NCBI GenBank assembly: GCA_039028235.1
Contig: JBCCIN010000247.1
Location: forward strand, 1-7,869
Source: JANQPX01 sp039028235
GTDB lineage: Bacteria; Pseudomonadota; Alphaproteobacteria; Geminicoccales; Geminicoccaceae
Length of the DNA: 7,869 nucleotides
Reading direction: 5' to 3'
The notes beneath the pieces are model-generated. The model had not been told where the DNA came from and ran no database searches. It saw only the letters and a program-made list of their open reading frames with translations. The translations under genes and the position numbers were made by a program. Position 1 is the stretch's first letter; each line of letters begins with the position of its first letter. Below are positions 1-6,945 of this stretch, one piece after another.

Positions 1-789
1 GCCGCCTTCGGTCTTTTGATCGCAGGCGCCTACTACCAGGGCGTCACCGGTGCCCTGATCGGCCTCGCTATTGCCGAGGCCATCCGCTTTTTCCTACTGC
101 TGCGCTCCAGCCACCGCTCGGCCCGAGCAAACGGCATTCCCAGAAGCTGGCGCTTTCCGCGCGACGAACTGCCGGTGCTCTGGCAGGTCAGCCTGCCGTC
201 CATGGCCACCGCCATTCTCTGGCTGCCGGTCGCCTGGATCGGCACGCTGATGCTGGTACGTCAGCCCGGCGGCTTCGCCGAGATGGGTCTCTTTGGCGCC
301 GCTAACCAATGGTTCTCACTGCTCCTGTTCGTCCCCGGTGTGGTCACTCAGACCATCCTCCCCATCCTGAGCGGTCAGGTCGGCGATGGTGGAAGGCAGG
401 AGGCACGGGGCCTGGCGCTCAAGTCGGCCGGCATCATGCTGGCGTTGGTCGCGCTGATCGCAGCGCCGCTGATGCTGGCAAGCCCCTGGATCACCGCCGC
501 TTACGGCCCGGAGTTCGTCACCGGCGTCTGGGTGTTCGTCACCATGCTGATCGCAGCCGTCGCGGCCTCTCCCCAAGGCATCCTCGGCAATTTCCTCGCC
601 GCCGAGAATCGCTTCTGGCTTCGCTTTCGCCTGAACCTACTCTGGGCGATCTGCTATCTCGCCGCCGCCTGGTATCTCGTCTCGGAAGGCGCCGTCGGTC
701 TCGCCATCGCCCTGGTCGTCGCCTATGCCGTCCGCACCCTGGCAACACTCCTCTATGTGCTGCAGGGGGGACAGCGTCCCCATGCTTGA
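1..789 (+). CDS. Polysaccharide flippase (Wzx/MATE-like), C-terminal part
   Basis: This frame is open from the first base of the window and ends at TGA 787-789, so the gene starts upstream; 262 residues are visible. The protein is strongly hydrophobic, with about seven likely membrane segments, at roughly residues 4-33, 65-86, 97-122, 142-160, 172-194, 211-226 and 229-253. These are joined by short loops rich in Arg and Lys, for example residues 35-55. That is about half of the 12-14 helices usual for lipid-linked oligosaccharide flippases. The pattern of a loop followed by a helix opening with LPSMAT, and a Tyr-Gly-Pro-Glu-Phe segment near residues 168-172, fits the polysaccharide-biosynthesis/oligosaccharide flippase group of the MOP superfamily. 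Such proteins move undecaprenyl-linked sugar units across the inner membrane. The family call is from overall character, not from a unique motif; another MOP-family exporter is possible. The substrate cannot be predicted. It converges on the glucosidase gene with one base between the stops. Confidence 0.75.
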   Translation, partial: AAFGLLIAGAYYQGVTGALIGLAIAEAIRFFLLLRSSHRSARANGIPRSWRFPRDELPVLWQVSLPSMATAILWLPVAWIGTLMLVRQPGGFAEMGLFGAANQWFSLLLFVPGVVTQTILPILSGQVGDGGRQEARGLALKSAGIMLALVALIAAPLMLASPWITAAYGPEFVTGVWVFVTMLIAAVAASPQGILGNFLAAENRFWLRFRLNLLWAICYLAAAWYLVSEGAVGLAIALVVAYAVRTLATLLYVLQGGQRPHA

Positions 790-790
790 A

Positions 791-2413
791 CTAAGCGCGG
801 ATGATCAAGGCTTCGTCGCCTCGAAGGGTTATGTCGGAGCTGACGGCTCGCTCCACGCGGCCATCGATGGTCGATATTAGAACCGTCCCATTCTCGATCT
901 CACCGACGCGAACGGTTTTTTCCGTCCCTTCCAGATTGGCGACGATCAGCACTCGATGGCCTTCATGCTCACGGGCATAGGCCAGCACTTCGCCTTCGAT
1001 AGCGACAACTCGCCACGTTCCGATCGATAAAGCTGGCTCGGCCCTGCGAATCGTCAGCAGGTCACGCGTCAGATTCAGCATCGAGGCTGGATCACCCCGC
1101 TGCACCTCAACATTCCTTGCGGCGTTCTCCTCACCAACGGGCAGCCAAGGCTCCCCCTCGGTGAAGCCTGCCCGGACTCCGGGCCTCCAGGGGAGGGGGG
1201 AGCGCACGGGATCTCGTCCCTGGTCGGGATGAGCGAGCCCGAAGGGATCTTTGCCCTGTCCTGGCAGAACCGGCACGTTTTCCAGGCCAAGTTCGTCGCC
1301 GTAATAGAGCGTCGGCGTGCCGCGAAGGGTCAGCAGGATCAGCATCGCGACCCGCGCCTGCGCCGCCCCGACGCGGCTGGCGATTCGCTTCTGATCATGA
1401 TTACCCAGCACCCAACTTGGCCAACCGTGCGCCGGCAGCGTGGACTCGTACCGTTCTATGTAGGCGAGAAGTGCCGATGGGTTCCAAGCCTGCCACATCA
1501 AATTGAAATTGAACGGCAGATGCAGCCCGCGCCCGCCTTCGCCGTAATAAGCAGCGAGTTTTTCCGGTGGTAGGTAGATCTCGCCGATCAGGAGCCGGTC
1601 CTCGCCGAATTCCTCGGCCACGCCGCGCATCTCGCCCATGATCTCGTGGATCTCCGGCTGATCGGCGCTAAAGAGCGGCAGGACCTTGCGAAAGTCCGGC
1701 TGGCCTTCCTGAAAATCCGGGTTCAGCGGATCGCTCCGAAAGCGCTCGTCCTTGATCAGGAGCCAGCAGACATCGAGGCGAAAGCCATTGACGCCGCGTG
1801 CTAACCAGAAGCGCATAGCGTCATACATCGCCGTTCGGACATCAGGGTTACGCCAGTTGAGGTCGGGCTGCTCCTTAAGGAAAAAGTGGCAGTAATATTG
1901 GCCTGTGGCTTCGTCCAGGGTCCAGGCCCTGCCACCGGCGATGCTCACCCAGTTGTTCGGCGGACCGCCGTCCGGGGCGGGATCACGCCAGATATACCAG
2001 TCTCGTTTCGCCGATTGCTTCCCGCTTTTCGCTTCCAGAAACCAGGGATGCTGATCCGAGGTGTGATTCGGCACGAAATCCAGGATCAGCCTGATGTTGC
2101 GCGCATGCAGTTCGGCAACGAGCTGGTCGAAGACCTCGACATTGCCGAATAGCGGGTGAATGCCGGTGTAGTCGGTGACGTCATAGCCGAAGTCCGCCAT
2201 GGGCGAGGGATAGATCGGCGTGATCCAGACGGCATCGATGCCAAGCCATTCCAGATAGTCGAGACGCTCGATGATCCCCTGCAGATCACCGACACCGTCA
2301 CCGTCGCTGTCCTGAAAGGAGCGGGGGTAAATCTCGTAGATGACCGCCCGCCGCCACCAGGCCGCGTCGTCTGCCGATGAGGAGCCTGGAAGGTCGGTTT
2401 CTTGGGTGCTCAA
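791..2413 (-). CDS. GH13 alpha-glucosidase (oligo-1,6-glucosidase type)
   Basis: A complete 540-residue GH13 enzyme predicted to release glucose from the non-reducing ends of short alpha-glucosides. All conserved regions are visible: a calcium-loop motif with D35, D37, D39 and D43; region I DFVPNH at 112-117; region V QPDLNW at 182-187; region II GFRLDV at 210-215 with nucleophile D214; region III with acid/base E278; and region IV NHD with H339 and stabiliser D340. A (beta/alpha)8 barrel covers most of the protein and the last 80 or so residues look like the usual beta-sandwich. Length matches the family (about 530-560). No signal peptide is seen, so it should act in the cytoplasm on imported sugars. 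Val215 after the nucleophile favours alpha-1,6 bonds within this family; this is an inference. The start is TTG, chosen for the strong ribosome binding site before it; the only upstream extension is short, lacks ATG, GTG or TTG, and ends at an in-frame stop. It resembles rhizobial AglA, but no transporter or regulator genes lie beside it. Confidence 0.93.
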   Translation of the reverse strand: MSTQETDLPGSSSADDAAWWRRAVIYEIYPRSFQDSDGDGVGDLQGIIERLDYLEWLGIDAVWITPIYPSPMADFGYDVTDYTGIHPLFGNVEVFDQLVAELHARNIRLILDFVPNHTSDQHPWFLEAKSGKQSAKRDWYIWRDPAPDGGPPNNWVSIAGGRAWTLDEATGQYYCHFFLKEQPDLNWRNPDVRTAMYDAMRFWLARGVNGFRLDVCWLLIKDERFRSDPLNPDFQEGQPDFRKVLPLFSADQPEIHEIMGEMRGVAEEFGEDRLLIGEIYLPPEKLAAYYGEGGRGLHLPFNFNLMWQAWNPSALLAYIERYESTLPAHGWPSWVLGNHDQKRIASRVGAAQARVAMLILLTLRGTPTLYYGDELGLENVPVLPGQGKDPFGLAHPDQGRDPVRSPLPWRPGVRAGFTEGEPWLPVGEENAARNVEVQRGDPASMLNLTRDLLTIRRAEPALSIGTWRVVAIEGEVLAYAREHEGHRVLIVANLEGTEKTVRVGEIENGTVLISTIDGRVERAVSSDITLRGDEALIIRA

Positions 2414-2418
2414 GAAGA

Positions 2419-2428
2419 CTTCCTCCTC
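2419..2428 (-). promoter_or_regulatory. Ribosome binding site of the GH13 gene
   Basis: On the minus strand this reads GAGGAGGAAG, containing a full AGGAGG core (plus-strand 2422-2427) 8 bases before the TTG start at 2413. It is the best Shine-Dalgarno match near this gene and decides the TTG start. Confidence 0.8.
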
Positions 2429-2448
2429 AGTAATCGGGCGCCGTACGC

Positions 2449-2477
2449 ACTATTTTTGCTGCGACGCACAAAATCAA
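2449..2477 (-). promoter_or_regulatory. Candidate sigma70-type promoter for the GH13 gene
   Basis: On the minus strand, TTGATT (plus-strand 2472-2477) and AATAGT (2449-2454) are separated by exactly 17 bases. Each matches four of six consensus positions. Transcription would begin near 2442, giving a leader of about 30 bases that holds the strong ribosome binding site. The spacing and position are right, but the hexamers are only moderate, so this is a candidate. Confidence 0.35.
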
Positions 2478-2539
2478 CCATGGTGGTCATCTCCCAAAAA
2501 TCGCTGAATCACTAGCTTTCCGCCGTTTAGTGGTAAATG

Positions 2540-2568
2540 TTGCATTGCACAAAAAATGTAAATAAAGT
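2540..2568 (+). promoter_or_regulatory. gyrA: Weak candidate promoter for gyrA
   Basis: TTGCAT (2540-2545) and TAAAGT (2563-2568) are separated by 17 bases inside the most AT-rich part of the divergent intergenic region. The -35 matches three and the -10 four of six consensus positions. Transcription from it would give a leader of about 70 bases. A better -35 match, TTGACA at 2616-2621, lies too close to the TTG start of gyrA to serve it in the usual way. The true gyrA promoter is therefore uncertain. Confidence 0.2.
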
Positions 2569-2644
2569 GGCATTTATGACCCAGCCATGCCATGTTCCGC
2601 GCGCACCGGAATAGTTTGACACAAACATGCTGGACTAGACGAGC

Positions 2645-5386
2645 TTGGCAACCGAAAACCCACCGAAAGAACAGAACATTATCCCGATCGAGGAGGAGAT
2701 GCAGCGCTCCTACCTCGACTACGCGATGAGCGTGATTGTCGCGCGTGCGTTGCCCGATGTACGCGACGGCCTGAAGCCGGTTCATCGCCGCATCCTCTAC
2801 GCCATGCGTGAAGGCGGCTACGACCACGGCAAGCCGCCCCGGAAGAGCGCGCGTATCGTCGGCGACGTCATGGGTAAATATCACCCGCACGGCGACAGCG
2901 CGATCTATGACGCCCTCGTGCGCATGGCCCAGGATTTTTCCATGCGCCTGCCGTTGATCGACGGGCAGGGCAATTTCGGCTCGATGGACGGCGATCCGCC
3001 GGCCGCCATGCGCTATACCGAGGCGCGTCTCGCCCTCGCTGCCGATGCTCTGCTGACCGATATCGACAAGGACACCGTCGACTTTCGCCCGACCTATGAC
3101 GAGTCGGCCGAAGAGCCCGTCGTCATCCCGGCGCAATATCCGAACCTCCTGGTCAACGGCCAGGCCGGCATCGCGGTCGGCATGGCGACCAACGTGCCGC
3201 CGCACAATCTTGGCGAGGTGATCGACGTCTGCGTCGCCCTGGTGGGCAATCCCGATCTCGGCTTCGACGAGATGCTGGCGCTGATGCCCGGCCCGGATTT
3301 TCCGACCGGCGCGATGATCCTCGGACAAAGCGGCATCCGCCAGGCCTATGCCACCGGCCGCGGCTCGATCGTCATCCGCTCGCGCACCCATGTCGAGGAA
3401 ATCAGGAAAGATCGCTTCGCGATTGTGATCACCGAGGTGCCGTTCCAGGTGAACAAGGCGCGCATGCAGGAGCGCATGGGCGAGCTGGTTCGCGAAAAGC
3501 GGGTCGAGGGGATTTCCGAGATTCGCGACGAGTCCGATCGCGACGGCACCCGCGTGGTGATCGAGCTGAAGCGTGACGCCGACAGCGACATCGTCCTGAA
3601 CCAGCTCTTCCGCCACACGCCGCTGCAGATCAGCTTCGGCGTCAATCTGGTGGCGCTCAGAGGCGGGCGGCCCGAGCAGCTTAACGTCCGCGACGTGTTC
3701 GAGGCTTTCCTGGAGTTCCGGGAAGAGGTCATTCTCCGGCGTACCGCCTTCGACCTCACCAAAGCGCGCGAACGCGCCCACATCCTGGTCGGCCTCGCGG
3801 TGGCCGTCGCCAATATCGACGATGTCATCGCACTGATCCGGGCCGCTCCCGATCCTGCCACCGCCAAGGCCGAGCTTTGTGCCCGCGACTGGCCGAAAGG
3901 GGACATCGCCCCGCTTCTGGCGCTTGCCGAGGAGGCGGAAGACGGTGCCGATACGGACGGTGATGGCTATCGCCTGTCCGAGCGCCAGGCGCAGGCCATC
4001 CTTGAACTCCGCCTGCATCGCCTCACCCAGCTCGAGCGCTCCAAGCTCACAGACGAGCTGAAGGAGTTGGTCGAGAAAATCGAGGCGCTGCTCCTTATAC
4101 TACGCTCGCGCGAACGCCTTCTGGAGGTCCTCAAGGACGAACTCCTTCAGGTCAAGGAAAAATTCGCCACCCCCAGGCAGACGACCATCGAAGATCTCGA
4201 TTTCGACATCGACATCGAGGACCTGATCCAAAAAGAGGACATGGTCGTCACCGTCACCAAGCTCGGCTACATCAAGCGCACGCCGCTTTCCACCTATCGG
4301 GAGCAGCGGCGTGGCGGCAAAGGCCGGAAGGGCATGGCGACCCATGATGACGATCATCTGGAGCAGCTGTTCGTCACCACCACCCACACGCCCGTTTTGT
4401 TCTTCTCCTCCGAAGGCCGGGTCTACAAGCTTAAGGTGTATAAGCTGCCGCTCGGCAACCCGCAGGCGCGCGGCAAGGCCATGGTCAACCTGTTTCCGCA
4501 GCTGACCGACGGCGAATACATCACCGCCGTGCTGCCTCTGCCCGAGGACGAGAGCACCTACGACGATCTGTCGGTCGTGTTCGCGACCTCATCGGGCAAG
4601 GTGCGTAGGAACGCGCTCGCCGATTTCACCTTCGTGCCGGCCAACGGCAAGATCGCGATGAAGCTGGACGGCGATGATCACCTGGTCGGCGTCGATGTCG
4701 CGACCGAGCAGAGCGATGTTATGCTGGCGGCGCGTGGGGGTAAATGCGTGCGTTTCCCGCTGTCCGGCGTGCGCGTGTTCCGCTCGCGTAGTTCTGAAGG
4801 CGTGCGCGGCATGGCGCTCGCCGGTGACGATCGGGTTATCTCCATGTCGATTCTCGACCATATCGACGTCGAGATCGATGAGCGCGACGGGTTCCTTCGC
4901 TATGACGGAGGTCTCCGCCGACAGAACGGCGACGGCCCGCCGGACAAGCCCGACGACATCACTGACGAACGCCTGGACGAGCTTTCGTCCCGGCAGCAGA
5001 TGATCCTCTCCGTGACCGTCAACGGCTATGGCAAGCGCAGCTCCGCTTATGAGTATCGCGTCACCAACCGGGGCGGGCAGGGGATCATCAATATCGAGAC
5101 GTCGGATCGCAATGGCGAGGTCATCGCCGCCTTTCCGGTGACCGAGCAGGACCAGATCATGCTGGTGACCGATCAGGGCAAGGTCATTCGTATCCCCGTC
5201 GATGGCATCCGCATCGCTGGACGCAATACCCAGGGCGTCACCCTGTTCAATACCGATAAGGATGAGCATGTTGTCTCGGTGGCCAGGCTCGAAGGGGCTG
5301 CTGACATCGAAGATGATGATGCCGACGACGAGACCGAGAACGACGAGAACGGAAGCGAAGAGGAAGGATCTCCCGACTCGTCCTGA
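2645..5386 (+). CDS. gyrA: DNA gyrase subunit A
   Basis: The 913-residue A subunit of DNA gyrase, which with GyrB forms the A2B2 enzyme that introduces negative supercoils using ATP. The breakage-reunion domain covers about residues 20-520, with catalytic Tyr124 in the segment AAMRYTEARLA. The quinolone-determining region reads HPHGDSAIYD at 80-89, with Ser85 and Asp89 matching E. coli Ser83 and Asp87, so no classic resistance change is present. A long helical coiled region lies at about 447-510. The GyrA box QRRGGKG at 554-560 opens the DNA-wrapping beta-pinwheel, which marks this as GyrA and not ParC. An insertion-like segment (about 748-787) interrupts the pinwheel, and the last 26 residues are about half Asp/Glu. 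The start is TTG: an in-frame stop at 2636-2638 rules out anything further upstream, and the conserved IEEEMQRSYLDYAM segment argues against the internal ATG at 2699. No good Shine-Dalgarno precedes it. coaD follows after 55 bases. Confidence 0.97.
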   Translation: MATENPPKEQNIIPIEEEMQRSYLDYAMSVIVARALPDVRDGLKPVHRRILYAMREGGYDHGKPPRKSARIVGDVMGKYHPHGDSAIYDALVRMAQDFSMRLPLIDGQGNFGSMDGDPPAAMRYTEARLALAADALLTDIDKDTVDFRPTYDESAEEPVVIPAQYPNLLVNGQAGIAVGMATNVPPHNLGEVIDVCVALVGNPDLGFDEMLALMPGPDFPTGAMILGQSGIRQAYATGRGSIVIRSRTHVEEIRKDRFAIVITEVPFQVNKARMQERMGELVREKRVEGISEIRDESDRDGTRVVIELKRDADSDIVLNQLFRHTPLQISFGVNLVALRGGRPEQLNVRDVFEAFLEFREEVILRRTAFDLTKARERAHILVGLAVAVANIDDVIALIRAAPDPATAKAELCARDWPKGDIAPLLALAEEAEDGADTDGDGYRLSERQAQAILELRLHRLTQLERSKLTDELKELVEKIEALLLILRSRERLLEVLKDELLQVKEKFATPRQTTIEDLDFDIDIEDLIQKEDMVVTVTKLGYIKRTPLSTYREQRRGGKGRKGMATHDDDHLEQLFVTTTHTPVLFFSSEGRVYKLKVYKLPLGNPQARGKAMVNLFPQLTDGEYITAVLPLPEDESTYDDLSVVFATSSGKVRRNALADFTFVPANGKIAMKLDGDDHLVGVDVATEQSDVMLAARGGKCVRFPLSGVRVFRSRSSEGVRGMALAGDDRVISMSILDHIDVEIDERDGFLRYDGGLRRQNGDGPPDKPDDITDERLDELSSRQQMILSVTVNGYGKRSSAYEYRVTNRGGQGIINIETSDRNGEVIAAFPVTEQDQIMLVTDQGKVIRIPVDGIRIAGRNTQGVTLFNTDKDEHVVSVARLEGAADIEDDDADDETENDENGSEEEGSPDSS

Positions 5387-5422
5387 ACGCCCGATGGCCG
5401 AAGCATGATAAGGCCGCATGAT

Positions 5423-5430
5423 GGAGGAGG
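5423..5430 (+). promoter_or_regulatory. coaD: Ribosome binding site of coaD
   Basis: GGAGGAGG ends 11 bases before ATG 5442. The spacing is slightly long, but the match is near perfect and it supports 5442 over the in-frame ATG codons at 5418 and 5421, which lie upstream of or within this site. Confidence 0.55.
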
Positions 5431-5441
5431 GCCCGTCGATC

Positions 5442-5984
5442 ATGTCAACACCGCTCATCGGGGTTTACCCCGGGACCTTCGACCCCATTCACAATGGCCA
5501 TATCGACATCGTGCGGCGGGCTACGCGCGTCGTTGATCGCCTGGTTCTTGCCGTTGCCGCCAATATCGGCAAGGACCCGCTGCTCTCTTTGGAACAGCGG
5601 ATCAAGCTCGCGACCTTCGAAGCGGAGAGCCTGATGAGTAGCGGGCGCGTCAATGGCTGCGAGCTGGTCGTCAGGCCGTTCGAGAACCTCCTGGTGGATT
5701 TCGCCCATCAGATGGACGCGACGCTGATCGTCCGCGGCCTCAGAGCCGTCTCGGACTTCGAGTATGAGTTCCAGATGGCCTCGAACAACGCTCGACTGGC
5801 GCCGGGCATCGAGACCGTGTTTCTGACCGCGTCCGAGACAAACCAGTTCATTTCGTCGCGCTTTGTCAAGGAAATCCACCGTTACGGCGGCGACGTCTCC
5901 AGTTTCATCTCGGCGAATGCCATGGATATGCTCGATCGCGAAGCCGTCCGATATGTGCAACCATCGGCGCCGACCACGGATTGA
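5442..5984 (+). CDS. coaD: Phosphopantetheine adenylyltransferase
   Basis: CoaD catalyses the fourth step of coenzyme A synthesis, joining ATP and 4'-phosphopantetheine to give dephospho-CoA and pyrophosphate, in the cytosol. With the start at 5442 the protein has 180 residues (family about 160-170). The N-terminal nucleotidyltransferase signature GTFDPIHNGH is at 11-20, with the HxGH motif at 17-20. RGLRAVSDFEYE at 98-109 and ISSRFVKE at 137-144 match conserved substrate- and ATP-binding segments. The start was chosen because family members begin a few residues before the GxYPGTFDP strand and because GGAGGAGG lies upstream. The in-frame ATG at 5418 would add eight residues without homology and cannot be excluded. 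The C-terminus is about ten residues longer than typical. It lies 55 bases after gyrA and 57 before the SDR gene with no clear terminator in either gap, so co-transcription is possible. The gyrA-coaD order is known in other alphaproteobacteria. Confidence 0.95.
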   Translation: MSTPLIGVYPGTFDPIHNGHIDIVRRATRVVDRLVLAVAANIGKDPLLSLEQRIKLATFEAESLMSSGRVNGCELVVRPFENLLVDFAHQMDATLIVRGLRAVSDFEYEFQMASNNARLAPGIETVFLTASETNQFISSRFVKEIHRYGGDVSSFISANAMDMLDREAVRYVQPSAPTTD

Positions 5985-6027
5985 CCTTTTGCCATCGTCC
6001 CTGCCAATCATGGAGAAGGCCAGGAAC

Positions 6028-6032
6028 GGGAG
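6028..6032 (+). promoter_or_regulatory. Ribosome binding site of the SDR gene
   Basis: GGGAG lies 9 bases before ATG 6042 and supports that start. Confidence 0.5.
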
Positions 6033-6041
6033 ACGGCGATC

Positions 6042-6818
6042 ATGGACATCAGGCTGGACGGCAAGCGGGTCATTCTGACGGCGGGTGCCGCAGGCATCGG
6101 ACGGGTGACGCTCAAGACCTTCGTCGATGCCGGCGCCGATGTCTTCATCTGCGACGTCGACGACGAGGCCCTGAGCGAAGTCCGCTCCAGCTTTCAGAAT
6201 GTCGGGGTGATCCACGCCGACGTCGCCGATCCCGACGATGTCGACCGTCTGTTCGACACGGCCCTCGAGCGTCTCGGCGGTCTCGACATCCTCCTGAACA
6301 ACGCCGGGATCGCCGGGCCGACAGCCGCGGTCGATGAGGTCGATCTCGATGACTGGCGAAAGACGTTGGACATCAACATCACCGGTCAGTTCCTGTGTGC
6401 CAGACGTGCCGTGCCTCACATCAAGGCGGCAGGCGGCGGCTCGATCGTCAATCTGTCCTCGGCCGCAGGACGCTTCGGCTTTCCGCTGCGCTCGCCCTAT
6501 GCCGCCTCAAAATGGGCGGTGGTCGGCTTCACCAAGAGCCTTGCGATCGAACTCGGCCCCGACAAAGTTCGTGTCAACGCCATCTGCCCGGGAGCCGTCG
6601 CCGGTGAGCGCATCGATCGCGTCATCGCTGCCAAGGCCGAAGCCCGTGGCGTGCCCTTCGAGGAGATGTACCAGCACTACGCCAACACCGCCTCGATGCA
6701 GACCATGATCGACCCTCAGGACATCGCCAACATGATGCTGTTCATCTGCTCCGATGCTGGCCATCTCGTCTCCGGGCAGATCCTCGGCGTCGACGGCAAT
6801 GTCGAATACCTCCGCTAA
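6042..6818 (+). CDS. Classical SDR family NAD(P)-dependent oxidoreductase
   Basis: A 258-residue short-chain dehydrogenase of classical length, forming a single Rossmann fold. The dinucleotide loop is TAGAAGIG at 13-20, where the first Gly of the usual TGxxxGxG is Ala14. Asp38 at the end of the second strand favours NAD over NADP. Asp60-Val61 is the adenine-side Asp, NNAG is at 86-89, and the catalytic set is Asn112, Ser140, Tyr153 and Lys157 (YAASK). A PG pair follows the sixth strand at 183-184 and the C-terminal segment ends with a VDGN motif, both usual for the family. It should oxidise or reduce an alcohol/ketone pair in the cytosol, but the substrate cannot be read from sequence. It follows coaD by 57 bases and precedes, by 154 bases, a 3-hydroxyacyl-CoA dehydrogenase-type enzyme on the same strand, which suggests a shared hydroxy-acid catabolic role. 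The ATG at 6042 is preceded by a fair ribosome binding site and is the standard N-terminus for the family. Confidence 0.92.
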   Translation: MDIRLDGKRVILTAGAAGIGRVTLKTFVDAGADVFICDVDDEALSEVRSSFQNVGVIHADVADPDDVDRLFDTALERLGGLDILLNNAGIAGPTAAVDEVDLDDWRKTLDINITGQFLCARRAVPHIKAAGGGSIVNLSSAAGRFGFPLRSPYAASKWAVVGFTKSLAIELGPDKVRVNAICPGAVAGERIDRVIAAKAEARGVPFEEMYQHYANTASMQTMIDPQDIANMMLFICSDAGHLVSGQILGVDGNVEYLR

Positions 6819-6832
6819 GGGCGGGCCGCCCT
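6818..6832 (+). repeat. GC-rich inverted repeat after the SDR gene
   Basis: AGGGCGG (6818-6824) and CCGCCCT (6826-6832) are perfect inverted copies around a single G, starting at the last base of the SDR stop codon. As RNA the central pairs would open, leaving a short GC stem. There is no following run of T, so it is not a convincing intrinsic terminator; it could slow polymerase or stabilise the 3' end. Confidence 0.45.
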
Positions 6833-6863
6833 GGGCTCGACTTGGTGATTCGCCCCGTCCGCA

Positions 6864-6891
6864 TCGTCATGTCCCATGCGCCGTCGTCATG
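6864..6891 (+). repeat. Short direct repeat TCGTCATG
   Basis: TCGTCATG occurs at 6864-6871 and again at 6884-6891, a 20-base period. The second copy runs into the palindrome GCCCGGGC (6891-6898). The combination resembles one arm of the palindromic intergenic repeats common in alphaproteobacteria, but the matching second arm is missing. It may be a decayed copy or coincidence. Confidence 0.3.
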
Positions 6892-6945
6892 CCCGGGCTT
6901 CCACTTGTCAGCCACGCGATCGCAATAGACCATAGGCTATTAAGG

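Noticed and set aside
309..794. Arg-rich plus-strand frame inside the flippase gene
   Set aside because: Its Arg/Pro/His-rich composition is typical of a shifted frame of a GC-rich gene, and it overlaps the membrane protein frame.
2474..4018. 514-codon open frame on the minus strand opposite gyrA
   Set aside because: It lies wholly antisense to conserved gyrA sequence apart from a short intergenic stretch, its translation shows no recognisable domain, and long antisense frames are expected opposite high-GC genes.
5418..5441. Upstream ATG codons (5418, 5421) as the coaD start
   Set aside because: They add eight residues not seen in CoaD and lie before or within the GGAGGAGG site that best serves ATG 5442; not fully excluded.
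4589..5458. 289-codon minus-strand frame opposite the end of gyrA
   Set aside because: Antisense to the conserved GyrA pinwheel; low-complexity translation with no domain.
5445..6419. 324-codon minus-strand frame spanning coaD and the SDR gene
   Set aside because: It crosses two well-supported genes and their gap and has no family signature; it is a shadow of their codon bias.
6818..6832. Intrinsic terminator after the SDR gene
   Set aside because: The inverted repeat is clear, but no T-run follows and the loop is too tight, so I list it only as a repeat.
6905..6933. Promoter for the HAD-type gene with TTGTCA at 6905-6910
   Set aside because: The -35 matches well, but no acceptable -10 hexamer lies at 16-18 bases from it.
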